NCBI GenBank assembly: GCA_902761755.1
Contig: CACWLP010000015.1
Coordinates: 1-43,305 of the forward strand
Source of the DNA: an uncultured Eubacteriales bacterium
Lineage (GTDB): Bacteria; Bacillota; Clostridia; Christensenellales; Aristaeellaceae
Direction: 5' to 3'
DNA length: 43,305 nucleotides
Shown here in pieces: positions 16,152 through 24,279 of this stretch (positions are counted from its first letter, which is position 1; each line of letters opens with the position of its first letter). The notes beneath the pieces are model-generated. The model was not told the DNA's origin and ran no database searches. It saw nothing but the letters and a program-made list of their open reading frames with translations. The position numbers were made by a program, and so were the translations under genes.

Positions 16152-17435
16152 ATGAAAAAACTGATTTCCGTTCTGTTGATTGCAGCGATGCTGCTTTGCA
16201 GCGTGCCTGCGCTTGCAGGCTCGCTGACCACGGGCAAGGGCTTTACGGTCGAGCTTTCCGTTGATCTGAACGGCAATTCCATCCTCCAGTATGCCAGCAT
16301 GATGGGCGGCATGGCCGGAATGGATTTTACGGACGTGCTCAACAGCGTGGTTTCCATCGTAAGCAACACCAAGATCAAATATGCCGCCAAGGGCGACGCC
16401 TCGCAGATCGACGTGACGGTGAAGAATAAGCCGCTCATTTCCCTGGGCATCGGGCCGGACAAGGGCGGGTATACCATGGTGTGCGACCTGATTCCCACTT
16501 ATGCCTTCCATCTGTCCGCCGAAACCATGGAGCAGATGACCCGGGAAATCACCAAAACCATTCCCGCCAATATCGACGTGACGGCTGTGACCAACGCGCT
16601 GCTCAAGCCCCTGGATGAACTGATCACCTCCGTTTCCCAGAAGGTGGGCGCGCCGGAAAGCGGCTCCTACACCGTGGACGGCATCACCTTCAACAGCCGC
16701 ATCCCCGTCAATATCACCCAGAAGGACGCCCAGCTGATGCTGATGAATTACGCCAAGCAGGTGCTCGCGGAGCCCGCCGTGGCCAATCTGGTCAAGCAGG
16801 CGGGGGATTTTGACCCCGCCACCATCGACCAGGCGATCGCCGAGGTGGAGCAGTACGGCAGCGACGATCCCATTCCCGTGGAAATCTACGGCGACGTGAA
16901 TATGTACGGCGTGGCCTCGAAAACCTACGCGGTGATCACGGTCGGTTACGATACCAAAGTGTATGTGGGCCAGATGGATAACCGCTTCGTGGCGAAAATG
17001 GTGCGGGAATACAATAACGATACCATTTCCCTGGATATCGAGGACACGGAGAAGGGCTCCCTGGCTTCGCTGCGGGTCAAGGATTCCAGCAGCGACGTCT
17101 ACCTCAAAAGCGAGATCACCGATCGCAACGACGGCGGCTTTGATTCCAAGACCGATGTATTCATCAACAATATGAGCTTCGGCGCGGTGTATCTGAACGT
17201 ACATTCCGGCGCCAATATCACCCTGTCGGCCACCACCAACGGGCGGGATGTGATCCCCTTTGAACAGCTTGCCTCCGGCGATTCCTCCAGCCAGGAATTT
17301 CAGAATTTCCAGCAGGCGCTGGTGATGACGGCGGTGCCGCTGCTGCTGAGCCGGGCCCAGGACGCTATGCCCAGCGAAATGAACAGCATCATGAGCCTGT
17401 TCAACGGTGCCCTCGGCGGCATGAGCATGTTCTGA
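16152..17435 (+). CDS. Secreted protein of unknown function, paralogue B (427 aa)
   Basis: The signal peptide is MKKLISVLLIAAMLLCSVPA, with cleavage near ALAG. I placed the start at 16152, after AGAAAGGAG; the frame is open 35 codons further upstream, but that stretch covers the promoter. It aligns along its length with paralogue A at 14681: MVCDLIPTYAFHLSAET, YTVDGITFNSRIPVNITQ and the C-terminal DAMPSEMNSIMSLFNG segment match the corresponding parts. The middle is more diverged. Tandem duplication followed by divergence explains the pair. Each copy keeps its own promoter, so they may be expressed under different conditions. No enzymatic motif is seen. Confidence 0.82.
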   Translation: MKKLISVLLIAAMLLCSVPALAGSLTTGKGFTVELSVDLNGNSILQYASMMGGMAGMDFTDVLNSVVSIVSNTKIKYAAKGDASQIDVTVKNKPLISLGIGPDKGGYTMVCDLIPTYAFHLSAETMEQMTREITKTIPANIDVTAVTNALLKPLDELITSVSQKVGAPESGSYTVDGITFNSRIPVNITQKDAQLMLMNYAKQVLAEPAVANLVKQAGDFDPATIDQAIAEVEQYGSDDPIPVEIYGDVNMYGVASKTYAVITVGYDTKVYVGQMDNRFVAKMVREYNNDTISLDIEDTEKGSLASLRVKDSSSDVYLKSEITDRNDGGFDSKTDVFINNMSFGAVYLNVHSGANITLSATTNGRDVIPFEQLASGDSSSQEFQNFQQALVMTAVPLLLSRAQDAMPSEMNSIMSLFNGALGGMSMF

Positions 17436-17458
17436 AACTGAGCTGTATGCCAAAGAAA

Positions 17459-17485
17459 AGCGTCGCCCGCCATGCCGGGCGGCGC
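17459..17485 (+). terminator. Weak stem-loop after paralogue B
   Basis: GCGTCGCCCG and CGGGCGGCGC form a stem with one wobble pair, but only a short mixed U tract follows (CATTCTTG). It may terminate partly and let some transcription continue into the hydrolase gene. Confidence 0.4.
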
Positions 17486-17513
17486 ATTCTTGTATGAAAG
17501 AAAGGAAGAGCGA

Positions 17514-18299
17514 ATGGCGGATTATCTTTCCCCGCTGGCGGCGCCCTTTGAATTTGCCGGGGACGGCCACGGGGTGCTTCTGATCCACGGATACACGGGC
17601 TCGCCGGCCCACATGCGCCCCCTGGGGGAGAGGCTGCGCGATGCGGGGTTTTCGGTAAAGGGCATCCTGCTGCCGGGGCACGGAACGGACGCGGAGGACA
17701 TGCGGAAGGTATCCTGGCAGGATTGGGTGCTTGCCGCCCGGGAAGCGGCGGGGGAAATGCGGAAAAAGTATGCGTTTTTCTCCGTGGCGGGGCTTTCCAT
17801 GGGCGGGCTTTTATCGCTGCTGATCGCCTCGGAGGGGACGGCGGACGCCTGCGTGTCCATCGCTTCGCCCATGCGGACGCGCCAGCGCTTCCGCGGCCTG
17901 GCGCCGCTGCTGGCGAAAGTGTATCCCACGGTGCGCAAGCGGGGAGAATCGCGGGGCGTGGACGCGGAATACGACGTGGGATACGATTGCTTTCCCACTT
18001 CCAGCGTGCATGATCTGAACGTGATCATGCGCCTGGCCCGGCAGGGGCTGCCCCTGATCCGCTGCCCGCTGCTGGCGGTGCAGAGCCGCCGGGACGAGAC
18101 CGTGACGGAGGACAGCCCGGAAATCATCCTGCGGGAGGCGGGCAGCGAAAAAAAGGCCGCGCTGTGGCTGCAGGACGCGCCCCACGTGTGCACCATTTCC
18201 CCGGAGATGGGAAAGATCGCCGACGGCATGATCCGCTTCCTGCGGGAATGCGAGGCGGCCGCAGCGGCGGAAAAGGGGGAAAGCGCGAAGAATTCTTGA
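17514..18299 (+). CDS. Alpha/beta hydrolase (carboxylesterase type)
   Basis: This 261-residue soluble protein resembles bacterial carboxylesterases and monoacylglycerol lipases of the Est30 type, which cleave short- to medium-chain esters. The oxyanion-hole motif LLIHGYTGSP, the nucleophile elbow GLSMGG (catalytic Ser), an acidic residue in SRRDETV and the C-terminal His in DAPHVC complete the expected triad. The ATG at 17514 follows AAAGGAAGAG; an in-frame ATG 14 codons earlier lies within the stem-loop region. There is no signal peptide, so it acts in the cytoplasm. No pathway is indicated by its neighbours; the natural substrate is unknown. Confidence 0.88.
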   Translation: MADYLSPLAAPFEFAGDGHGVLLIHGYTGSPAHMRPLGERLRDAGFSVKGILLPGHGTDAEDMRKVSWQDWVLAAREAAGEMRKKYAFFSVAGLSMGGLLSLLIASEGTADACVSIASPMRTRQRFRGLAPLLAKVYPTVRKRGESRGVDAEYDVGYDCFPTSSVHDLNVIMRLARQGLPLIRCPLLAVQSRRDETVTEDSPEIILREAGSEKKAALWLQDAPHVCTISPEMGKIADGMIRFLRECEAAAAAEKGESAKNS

Positions 18300-18306
18300 A
18301 AAACCC

Positions 18307-18335
18307 TTGTATTTCCTGAAATCCCATGCTATAAT
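18307..18335 (+). promoter_or_regulatory. Promoter of the rimP-nusA-infB operon
   Basis: TTGTAT (18307-18312) and TATAAT (18330-18335) are 17 bases apart. Transcription should begin near 18342, giving a leader of about 190 bases before rimP. Confidence 0.75.
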
Positions 18336-18372
18336 ATCATTTGGACCGGCAATCGGCCGATCCGACGAAAAC

Positions 18373-18513
18373 AAGCGTGATCAGGGCGACCTGAGAGAAA
18401 GAAGGGTTTAACGAAGAGTGGGAGCTGCATGGGGGAAAGCGCAGGCGGAATGTGTGTTCCGCGACCCGCGTTTTCCGTACCGTGCGTGCTGATCCCGCTC
18501 TTTGTCTGTTTTT
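18373..18513 (+). ncRNA. Structured rimP leader with two mutually exclusive stems
   Basis: The leader contains a nested hairpin: an outer 9-bp stem at 18434-18442/18468-18476 and an inner perfect 6-bp stem at 18445-18450/18457-18462. Around it, two long-range pairings compete for the same 3' strand. AGCGTGATCAG (18374-18384) pairs with CTGATCCCGCT (18489-18499) at 10 of 11 positions. AAGAGTGGG (18414-18422) pairs with CCCGCTCTT (18494-18502), including one G-U. The second form is followed at once by TGTCTGTTTTT, so it looks like a terminator and the first like its anti-terminator. I cannot match it to a named riboswitch class. It may sense the level of an operon product, but that is inference. 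Confidence 0.55.
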
Positions 18514-18531
18514 CGGGAAAGGAAAGAGCAA

Positions 18532-19026
18532 ATGCCCGCCAGAAAAAAGGACGACATGCAGTGGATCGAAGGCATCTGCGAAAAGACGGCGGAGGCCCTG
18601 GGATACGAGCTTTGCGCCGCCGCCATGGAGAAGGAGCCCACGGGCCGGTACCTGCGGATCTACATTGATACGGAGGGCGGCGTAACCCTGGACGACTGCG
18701 AAAAATACCACCGGGCGGTGCAGGGGAAGCTGGAGGAATTCGATTACGATTTCCTGGAGGTGTGCTCCCCGGGCATCGACCGGGTGATCAGGACGCAGCG
18801 GGACGCCGAAAAATGCCGGGGGCTCCTGGTGGAGGCGAAGCTGTACCGCCCCGTGGACGGGAAAAAGGCCGTGCAGGGGCTGCTGGAAGGGATGGACGCG
18901 GAAAAAGTCACCCTGACGGCGGACGGGGAAACCGTGGAGCTGCCCCGCAAGGCGGTGGCTCAGGTGCGTCTGGTGCCGGATCTGAGCGCCCTGGACGAAG
19001 AAGACAGCGAAGAGACCGACGGCTGA
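18532..19026 (+). CDS. rimP: Ribosome maturation factor RimP
   Basis: RimP assists late assembly of the 30S subunit. The 164-residue product has the N-terminal alpha/beta domain (LGYELCAAAMEKEPTGRYLRIYID, then VTLDDCEKYHRAV) and the SH3-like C-terminal domain. The hallmark LEVCSPGIDRVIRT corresponds to the usual EVSSPGLDRPL. I chose the ATG at 18532, preceded by GGGAAAGGAAAG; an ATG ten codons earlier has no binding site and falls in the leader's U-rich stretch. It is the first gene of the translation operon and is separated from nusA by 38 bases. Confidence 0.93.
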   Translation: MPARKKDDMQWIEGICEKTAEALGYELCAAAMEKEPTGRYLRIYIDTEGGVTLDDCEKYHRAVQGKLEEFDYDFLEVCSPGIDRVIRTQRDAEKCRGLLVEAKLYRPVDGKKAVQGLLEGMDAEKVTLTADGETVELPRKAVAQVRLVPDLSALDEEDSEETDG

Positions 19027-19064
19027 AAAGCCTTGAAAAAAGTGGAAGGCAGGAGAAAAAGAAA

Positions 19065-20231
19065 ATGGCACGCAAATCAGAAATGTACGAAGCGATCGAA
19101 GCCCTGGCCAAGGCCAAGGACATCAGCGTGGAGCAGATCCTGGAGGCGATGGAGGACGGCCTGAAGGCGGCGTACAAGCGGTACATGAAAAAGAACGCCA
19201 ACGCCCCCATGAACCTTTCCGTGGTCATTTCCCGGGAAAAGGACGCCCAGATCTTCGCCCGGAAAAAGGTCGTGGAAGAGGTGGAGGACGACAGCCAGCA
19301 GATCTCCCTGGCCGAGGCCCGGGAAATCAGCCCTAATTATGAACTGGACGACATCGTGGAAATCGACGTGACGCCCAAGGATTTCGGCCGCGTGGCCGCC
19401 CAGACCGCCAAGCAGGTGATGCTGCAGAAGCTGCGGGAAGCGGAGCGGGGCAAGATCTACGACGAATTTATCGAGAAGGAAAACGAGATCCTCACCGGCA
19501 TCGTGGAGCGGGTGGATACCAAGGCCGTGTACGTGGAGCTGGGCCGCACCGAGGGCATCCTGGAAAGCGACCAGTTCATGCCCGGGGAGGAATACCGCCC
19601 CGGCGACCATATCAAGGTGTACGTGCTGCAGGTGTACCGCGACCGGCACGATCTGAACCGGGCGCCCCAGGTGGCCGTCAGCCGCACCCACGTGGGGCTG
19701 GTGAAGCGCCTGTTTGAAATGGAAGTGCCGGAGATCGCCACGGGCGTGGTGCAGATCAAATCCATCACCCGGGAAGCCGGCAGCCGCACCAAGATGGCCG
19801 TGGCTTCCGTGGACGCCATGATCGACCCGGTGGGCGCCTGCGTGGGGCCCCGGGGCAGCCGTGTGGACAAGGTGGTGTCCGAGCTGAAGAATGAGAAGAT
19901 CGACATCATCAAATGGAGCGCGGACCCGGCGGAATTCGTGGCCAACGCCCTGAACCCCGCCCACGTGGTCAGCGTGTTCGTATCCGACGCGGAGAAGATC
20001 TGCCGCGTGATCGTGCCGGATAACCAGCTCAGCCTGGCCATCGGCAAGGAAGGGCAGAACGCCCGCCTGGCCGCCAAGCTGACGGGATGGAAAATCGATA
20101 TCAAGTCCCAGACCCAGTACAATGAGCTGATGGGCCAGACCGTGGCGGAACTGCAGATGGGGGACGGCCAGGTGATCGCCGACGAATACGACGACGGCAG
20201 CTTCTCCCAGATCCCCGATGATATCGAATAA
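19065..20231 (+). CDS. nusA: Transcription termination/antitermination factor NusA
   Basis: NusA binds RNA polymerase and nascent RNA, modulating pausing, termination and rRNA antitermination. The 388-residue protein shows the N-terminal RNA polymerase-binding domain (about 1-125), the S1 domain (ILTGIVERVDTKAVYVELG onward) and two KH domains: GACVGPRGSRVDKVV in KH1 and LAIGKEGQNARLAAKLTGW in KH2. Like other Firmicute NusA proteins it lacks the C-terminal acidic repeats of E. coli. The ATG at 19065 follows AGGAGA. It is the second gene of the operon, ahead of ylxR. Confidence 0.96.
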   Translation: MARKSEMYEAIEALAKAKDISVEQILEAMEDGLKAAYKRYMKKNANAPMNLSVVISREKDAQIFARKKVVEEVEDDSQQISLAEAREISPNYELDDIVEIDVTPKDFGRVAAQTAKQVMLQKLREAERGKIYDEFIEKENEILTGIVERVDTKAVYVELGRTEGILESDQFMPGEEYRPGDHIKVYVLQVYRDRHDLNRAPQVAVSRTHVGLVKRLFEMEVPEIATGVVQIKSITREAGSRTKMAVASVDAMIDPVGACVGPRGSRVDKVVSELKNEKIDIIKWSADPAEFVANALNPAHVVSVFVSDAEKICRVIVPDNQLSLAIGKEGQNARLAAKLTGWKIDIKSQTQYNELMGQTVAELQMGDGQVIADEYDDGSFSQIPDDIE

Positions 20232-20246
20232 GCAGAGGACGTGCCC

Positions 20247-20525
20247 ATGAAGGAAAAGAAGGTGCCCATGCGGATGTGCGTGGGCTGCCGGGAGATGAAG
20301 CCCAAGAAGGAGCTGCTGCGGGTGGTGAGATCCCCCGAGGGGGAAGTAAGCATCGATCCCACGGGCCGGAAAGCCGGGCGCGGGGCGTATGTGTGCCGCA
20401 GCGCCGAATGCCTGAAAAAGGCGCTGAAGCAAAAGCAGCTGGAGCGCGCCTTCGAGTGTGCCCTGGGGGAAGAAACCCGCGCGTCCCTGCTGCGGGAGCT
20501 GGAAGCCCTGGAGGCCGCGGAATGA
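20247..20525 (+). CDS. ylxR: YlxR (RnpM) RNA-binding protein
   Basis: A 92-residue member of the YlxR family, which in Bacillus subtilis binds RNase P RNA and modulates its activity. The family pattern is clear: RMCVGCREMKPKKELLRVV, DPTGRKAGRGAYVC and a Cys/basic C-terminal helix. An in-frame GTG lies at 20241, but the AGAGGA at 20234-20239 is well placed (7 bases) only for the ATG at 20247. It sits between nusA and ylxQ, the standard order, and its stop overlaps the next start. Confidence 0.92.
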   Translation: MKEKKVPMRMCVGCREMKPKKELLRVVRSPEGEVSIDPTGRKAGRGAYVCRSAECLKKALKQKQLERAFECALGEETRASLLRELEALEAAE

Positions 20526-20848
20526 AGGAAGTATCCGGGCTGCTGGGCCTCGCCTGCCGGAGCGGGCAGATCACCCTGGGGGCGGACCTGGCCCTGCAGG
20601 AGATCCGGGCCGGCCGGGCGGAAGCGGCGCTCCTGGACGAGGAAGCGTCGGAGGGAACGAAGAAAAAAATCCTGGACGCCTGCGCTTACCGGGGGCTGCC
20701 GGCGCATATGCTGCCAGCGGGAGAATTATCCCGGGCCTGCGGAAAAGAAGGCCGGATGGCCGCGGCGCTGAAAAAGGGCGGGCTGACCCGGAGGATCCTG
20801 GAACTGCTGAACCGATCCCAGGCGGATGAACGGATAAGAAATATATAA
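20522..20848 (+). CDS. ylxQ: YlxQ, L7Ae-like RNA-binding protein
   Basis: A 108-residue protein of the L7Ae/L30e/Gadd45 fold, thought to bind kink-turn RNA. The start (GLLGLACRSGQITLGADLAL) and the AALLDEEASEGTKKKIL segment match the YlxQ branch (usual pattern GLAxRAGKxxxGxxxxxxxI, then LVxxAxDASxNTxKK). The ATG overlaps the ylxR stop (ATGA). YlxQ's precise role is not settled in any organism; position in the operon supports ribosome or RNase P related work. Confidence 0.88.
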   Translation: MKEVSGLLGLACRSGQITLGADLALQEIRAGRAEAALLDEEASEGTKKKILDACAYRGLPAHMLPAGELSRACGKEGRMAAALKKGGLTRRILELLNRSQADERIRNI

Positions 20849-20882
20849 TTGACTAGCCATATGGCGGGGGTGCAAGCATCGA

Positions 20883-23738
20883 ATGACCAAAGTGAAACTG
20901 GCGGAAGCCACCAAGGAAATCAATCAGCAGGCGGCCACTATGCTGGAGGAGGCGTCGCGGATCCGCAGGAGCCTGGAAAGCGTCCTGTCGGCCCTGCGCC
21001 GGCAGGAAAGCGATTTCCAGCGCCGGGAGGCAGAAGAGCAGGAACGCAAGCACCGGGAAGAGCAGCAGATGCTGGCCCAGCAGCACACCAAGGCGTGGAC
21101 CATGCCCGACGAGGAGGCCGAAGAGGCCCCCGCGCCGGAAGCGCCCGCGCCTGCTGCCGCGCCGCAGCCTGAAGCCGCCGCTCCGGCCCCGGAAAAGGCG
21201 GAGGAGCCCGCCCCGGCCGAAAAAACGGCAAAGGCCGAGGAGCAGGCGGAAGCGCCCGCCCCGAAGCAGCCTGAAAAGAAGGAAAAGGAGCCCGCGGCGG
21301 AAACGCCCGCAGAAAAGTCGGCGGCGGAAAAGAAGCCCGCCGCGGAAGCGCCTGCTGCGGCGAAGCCTGCGGAAAAGCCCGCTCCGCGTCCCGCCGCGCC
21401 CCAGGCCCCGCGTCCGGCGCAGCCTGCGCGTCCCGCCGCGCCCGTACAGGGCGGTCCGCGGCCCCAGGGCCCCTACGGACGGCCTGCGAACCCGCAGGGC
21501 CCCTACGGGCGCCCCGCCAATCCCCAGGGCCCTTATGGGCGGCCCGCGAACCCGCAGGGCCCCTACGGGCGGCCTGCCAATCCCCAGGGCCCCTACGGGC
21601 GGCCCGCCAATCCCCAGGGCCCCTACGGACGGCCCGCCAATGCGGGGCAGCAGCCCTATGGGCGGCCCGCTCCCGGCGCGCAGGGCGCCCGTCCCGTGGG
21701 CGGCGGCGCTCCCCGGCCCCAGCAGGGCGGCAGCCGGCCTATGGGCGGCGGACGCAGCCGCGGGCCCGAGCTGACTCCCGTGGTGGAAAAGGAGCGGGTC
21801 AGCAATTACGATCCCAATAAGAAGCAGTATATCCGCCAGCACGATCCGGAGCATGTGGCGAAGAACCGCAAGCAGCTGGTGAAGGAATCCTTCAACGGCT
21901 ACGACGACGATACCGTCCGCGGCGGCAAGAAGGCCCGCACCACCAAGAAGCAGCCCTCCGCCCAGCAGATGATGGCCCCCATCAAGATCGAAAAGGCGTT
22001 CATGACCGCGGAAACCATCACCGTCAAGGACCTGACCGAGCGCATCGGCAAGCCCGCGGGCGAAATCCTCAAGAAGCTGCTGATGCTGGGCATCATGAGC
22101 AATATCAACAGCGAACTGGATTACGATACCGCGTCCCTGGTCTGTTCCGAATTCGGCGTTGAGCTGGAAATGAAGCTGGATAAGACCGCCGAGGACGTGC
22201 TTTCCGAAACCATTCAGGAGGACAGCGAAGACGATTTGCAGCCCCGGCCCCCGGTCATCACCATCATGGGCCACGTGGACCACGGCAAAACGAGCCTGCT
22301 GGACTATATCCGCAAGGCCCACGTCACCGCCACCGAAGCCGGCGGCATCACCCAGCACATCGGCGCCTATACCGTGAAGCTGGACGGCCGGCAGATCACC
22401 TTCCTGGATACCCCCGGCCACGAGGCCTTCACCGCCATGCGCATGCGCGGCGCCCAGGCCACGGACATCGCCGTGCTGGTGGTGGCCGCGGACGACGGCG
22501 TGATGCCCCAGACCATTGAGGCCATCAACCACGCCAAGGCCGCCGGAGTGCCCATCGTGGTGGCCATCAACAAAATGGACAAGGAAGCGGCCAATCCCGA
22601 CCGCATCATGCAGGACCTGACCAAGTACGATCTGGTGCCGGAAGCCTGGGGCGGCGAGACCATTATGGTGCCCGTCAGCGCCGTGACCGGCCAGGGCGTG
22701 GACGAGCTGCTGGAAATGATCCTTCTGCAGGCCGACACCATGGAACTGCGGGCCAATCCCAACCGCATGGCCAAGGGCGTTATCATCGAGGCCAAGCTGG
22801 ATAAGGCCCGGGGCCCGCTGGCCACGGTGCTGCTGCAGAACGGCACGCTGAAAATCGGCGACAATATCGTGGCCGGCATGGCCGCGGGCCGCGTGCGCGC
22901 CATGGTCAACGACCGGGGCGAGCGCGTGCAGAGCGCTGGGCCCTCCACCCCCGTGGAGATTTCCGGCTTCAACGAAGTGCCCTCCGCCGGCGATGAAATG
23001 TTCGCCGTGGCGGACGATCACCTCAGCCGCCAGGTGGCCCAGGAGCGCCGCGACAAGCTGAAGGCCGCCCGGAGCAATACGGCCAAGGTATCCCTGGACA
23101 ATCTGTTCGCCGGGATCTCCGAGGGCAAGGTGCAGAACCTGAACATCATCATCAAAGCCGACGTGCAGGGCAGCGTGGAAGCCGTGAAGCAGGCGCTGGA
23201 AAAGCTGAGCAACGACGAAGTGAAGGTCCGCGTGCTGCATTCCGCCGTGGGCGCCGTCACCCAGGACGACGTGAACCTGGCCTCCGCCTTCAACGCCATC
23301 ATCATCGGCTTCAACATCCGTCCGGACGCCACCGCCCGGGACGCCGCCGAGAAGGAAGGCGTGGATATCCGGCTGTACCGCATCATCTATCAGGCCATCG
23401 AGGACATCGAAAAGGCCATGAAGGGCCTGCTGGCGCCGGAATTCAAGGAGAACCTGCTGGGCCACGCCCAGGTGCGCAATACCTTCAAGATCACCGGCGC
23501 GGGCACCATCGCCGGCTGCTACGTCACCGACGGCAAGGTGCAGCGCAACGCCAGCGTGCGCCTGCTGCGGGACAACGTGGTGGTGTTCGAGGGCAAGCTC
23601 TCTTCCCTGCGCCGCTTCAAGGACGACGTGCGCGAGGTAGCCAGCGGCTACGAGTGCGGCATCGGCCTGGAAAATTACAACGACGTCAAGGAAGGCGACG
23701 TCATCGAGTGCTTCGTGATGGAAGAAGTAGAAAGATAA
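20883..23738 (+). CDS. infB: Translation initiation factor IF-2
   Basis: IF-2 is the GTPase that places initiator fMet-tRNA on the ribosome. The 951-residue product has a helical N-terminus (1-60), a long Ala/Pro/Glu/Lys-rich linker (about 80-290) and the IF2N domain near residue 370. The GTPase core has G1 GHVDHGKT at 463-470, G3 DTPGHEA and G4 NKMDK, followed by domains II-IV. The linker carries six perfect copies of a [10 protein letters not shown] decapeptide plus a degenerate seventh. The gene starts 34 bases after ylxQ; GGGGGT is the nearest ribosome binding sequence. Confidence 0.97.
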   Translation: MTKVKLAEATKEINQQAATMLEEASRIRRSLESVLSALRRQESDFQRREAEEQERKHREEQQMLAQQHTKAWTMPDEEAEEAPAPEAPAPAAAPQPEAAAPAPEKAEEPAPAEKTAKAEEQAEAPAPKQPEKKEKEPAAETPAEKSAAEKKPAAEAPAAAKPAEKPAPRPAAPQAPRPAQPARPAAPVQGGPRPQGPYGRPANPQGPYGRPANPQGPYGRPANPQGPYGRPANPQGPYGRPANPQGPYGRPANAGQQPYGRPAPGAQGARPVGGGAPRPQQGGSRPMGGGRSRGPELTPVVEKERVSNYDPNKKQYIRQHDPEHVAKNRKQLVKESFNGYDDDTVRGGKKARTTKKQPSAQQMMAPIKIEKAFMTAETITVKDLTERIGKPAGEILKKLLMLGIMSNINSELDYDTASLVCSEFGVELEMKLDKTAEDVLSETIQEDSEDDLQPRPPVITIMGHVDHGKTSLLDYIRKAHVTATEAGGITQHIGAYTVKLDGRQITFLDTPGHEAFTAMRMRGAQATDIAVLVVAADDGVMPQTIEAINHAKAAGVPIVVAINKMDKEAANPDRIMQDLTKYDLVPEAWGGETIMVPVSAVTGQGVDELLEMILLQADTMELRANPNRMAKGVIIEAKLDKARGPLATVLLQNGTLKIGDNIVAGMAAGRVRAMVNDRGERVQSAGPSTPVEISGFNEVPSAGDEMFAVADDHLSRQVAQERRDKLKAARSNTAKVSLDNLFAGISEGKVQNLNIIIKADVQGSVEAVKQALEKLSNDEVKVRVLHSAVGAVTQDDVNLASAFNAIIIGFNIRPDATARDAAEKEGVDIRLYRIIYQAIEDIEKAMKGLLAPEFKENLLGHAQVRNTFKITGAGTIAGCYVTDGKVQRNASVRLLRDNVVVFEGKLSSLRRFKDDVREVASGYECGIGLENYNDVKEGDVIECFVMEEVER
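21462..21670 (+). repeat. Six 30-bp tandem repeats inside infB
   Basis: Six direct 30-bp units (21462-21641) encode [10 protein letters not shown], followed by a partial unit encoding QPYGRPAP. Differences between units are almost all synonymous third-position changes, so the peptide is being kept. The unit is in frame, so gain or loss would change linker length without breaking IF-2. Confidence 0.92.
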
Positions 23739-23750
23739 AAGCCGGGACAG

Positions 23751-23843
23751 GCGGGAGGGCTTTTCGGGAAGAAGAAGGGCCCTCCCGCGCCCGCCCGGAG
23801 AAAACCGGCTGAGGAACAGGCCGTCCGGCCGGGCGGTTTTCTC
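23751..23843 (+). other. Two tandem hairpins between infB and rbfA
   Basis: Two perfect 10-bp stems lie side by side in the 175-base gap. GCGGGAGGGC pairs with GCCCTCCCGC (23751-23760/23779-23788). GAGAAAACCG pairs with CGGTTTTCTC (23798-23807/23834-23843), with a small GGCC hairpin within the latter's loop. Neither is followed by a U run, so they are not ordinary terminators. They may be an mRNA processing or stability element separating infB from rbfA. Confidence 0.55.
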
Positions 23844-23913
23844 AGGGAAAGGCGCGGGCAGGGAGAATCTGTTTCCTTAAAAGCCCTCGCCTGCAAGAAG
23901 AAAGGAAAAACCA

Positions 23914-24279
23914 GTGAGCAGTTTTCGCATTGACAGGATCTCGGAGGAGGTGCGCCACGCCATCGACGCCATCATCCGGGAGATGAACGACCCGCGGATC
24001 ACCGGCACCTACGCCGTGACCCGGGCGGACGTGACCAGGGACCTGCGGTACTGCAAGGTATTTGTCAGCGTCCTGGAGGACGACAAGGCGGATGAAATGG
24101 TGAAAGCCCTCAAGAAAGCCGCCGGATACATCCGCCGCGAGCTGGGGGCGCGGGTGGACCTGCGCTACACCCCGGAGCTCTTGTTTGAACGGGACCGCAA
24201 CATCGCCTACGGCGTGCACATCGCCCAGGTGCTCAGGGAAGTGGCCCCCAAGGAGGATACGCAAGAACATGCAGACTGA
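23914..24279 (+). CDS. rbfA: Ribosome-binding factor A
   Basis: RbfA binds the 30S subunit during 16S rRNA 5'-end maturation. The 121-residue protein begins FRIDRISEEVRHAIDAII and has the DPRITGTYAVTRADVTRDLRYCKVFVSV core and KKAAGYIRRELGARVDLRYTPEL, all diagnostic. The start is GTG, preceded by AGAAAGGAAA with good spacing. The last codons overlap the start of nrnA. Confidence 0.95.
   Translation: MSSFRIDRISEEVRHAIDAIIREMNDPRITGTYAVTRADVTRDLRYCKVFVSVLEDDKADEMVKALKKAAGYIRRELGARVDLRYTPELLFERDRNIAYGVHIAQVLREVAPKEDTQEHAD

Noticed and set aside
21462-21641. Regular 30-bp repeats that might suggest a CRISPR array
   Set aside because: The units are directly adjacent with no spacers, are in frame within infB, and vary at third codon positions.
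20853-23465. An 870-codon minus-strand open frame opposite infB
   Set aside because: It mirrors the IF-2 coding strand, and the low-complexity Gly/Arg stretch is the complement of the Pro/Ala-rich linker. No start context or motif.
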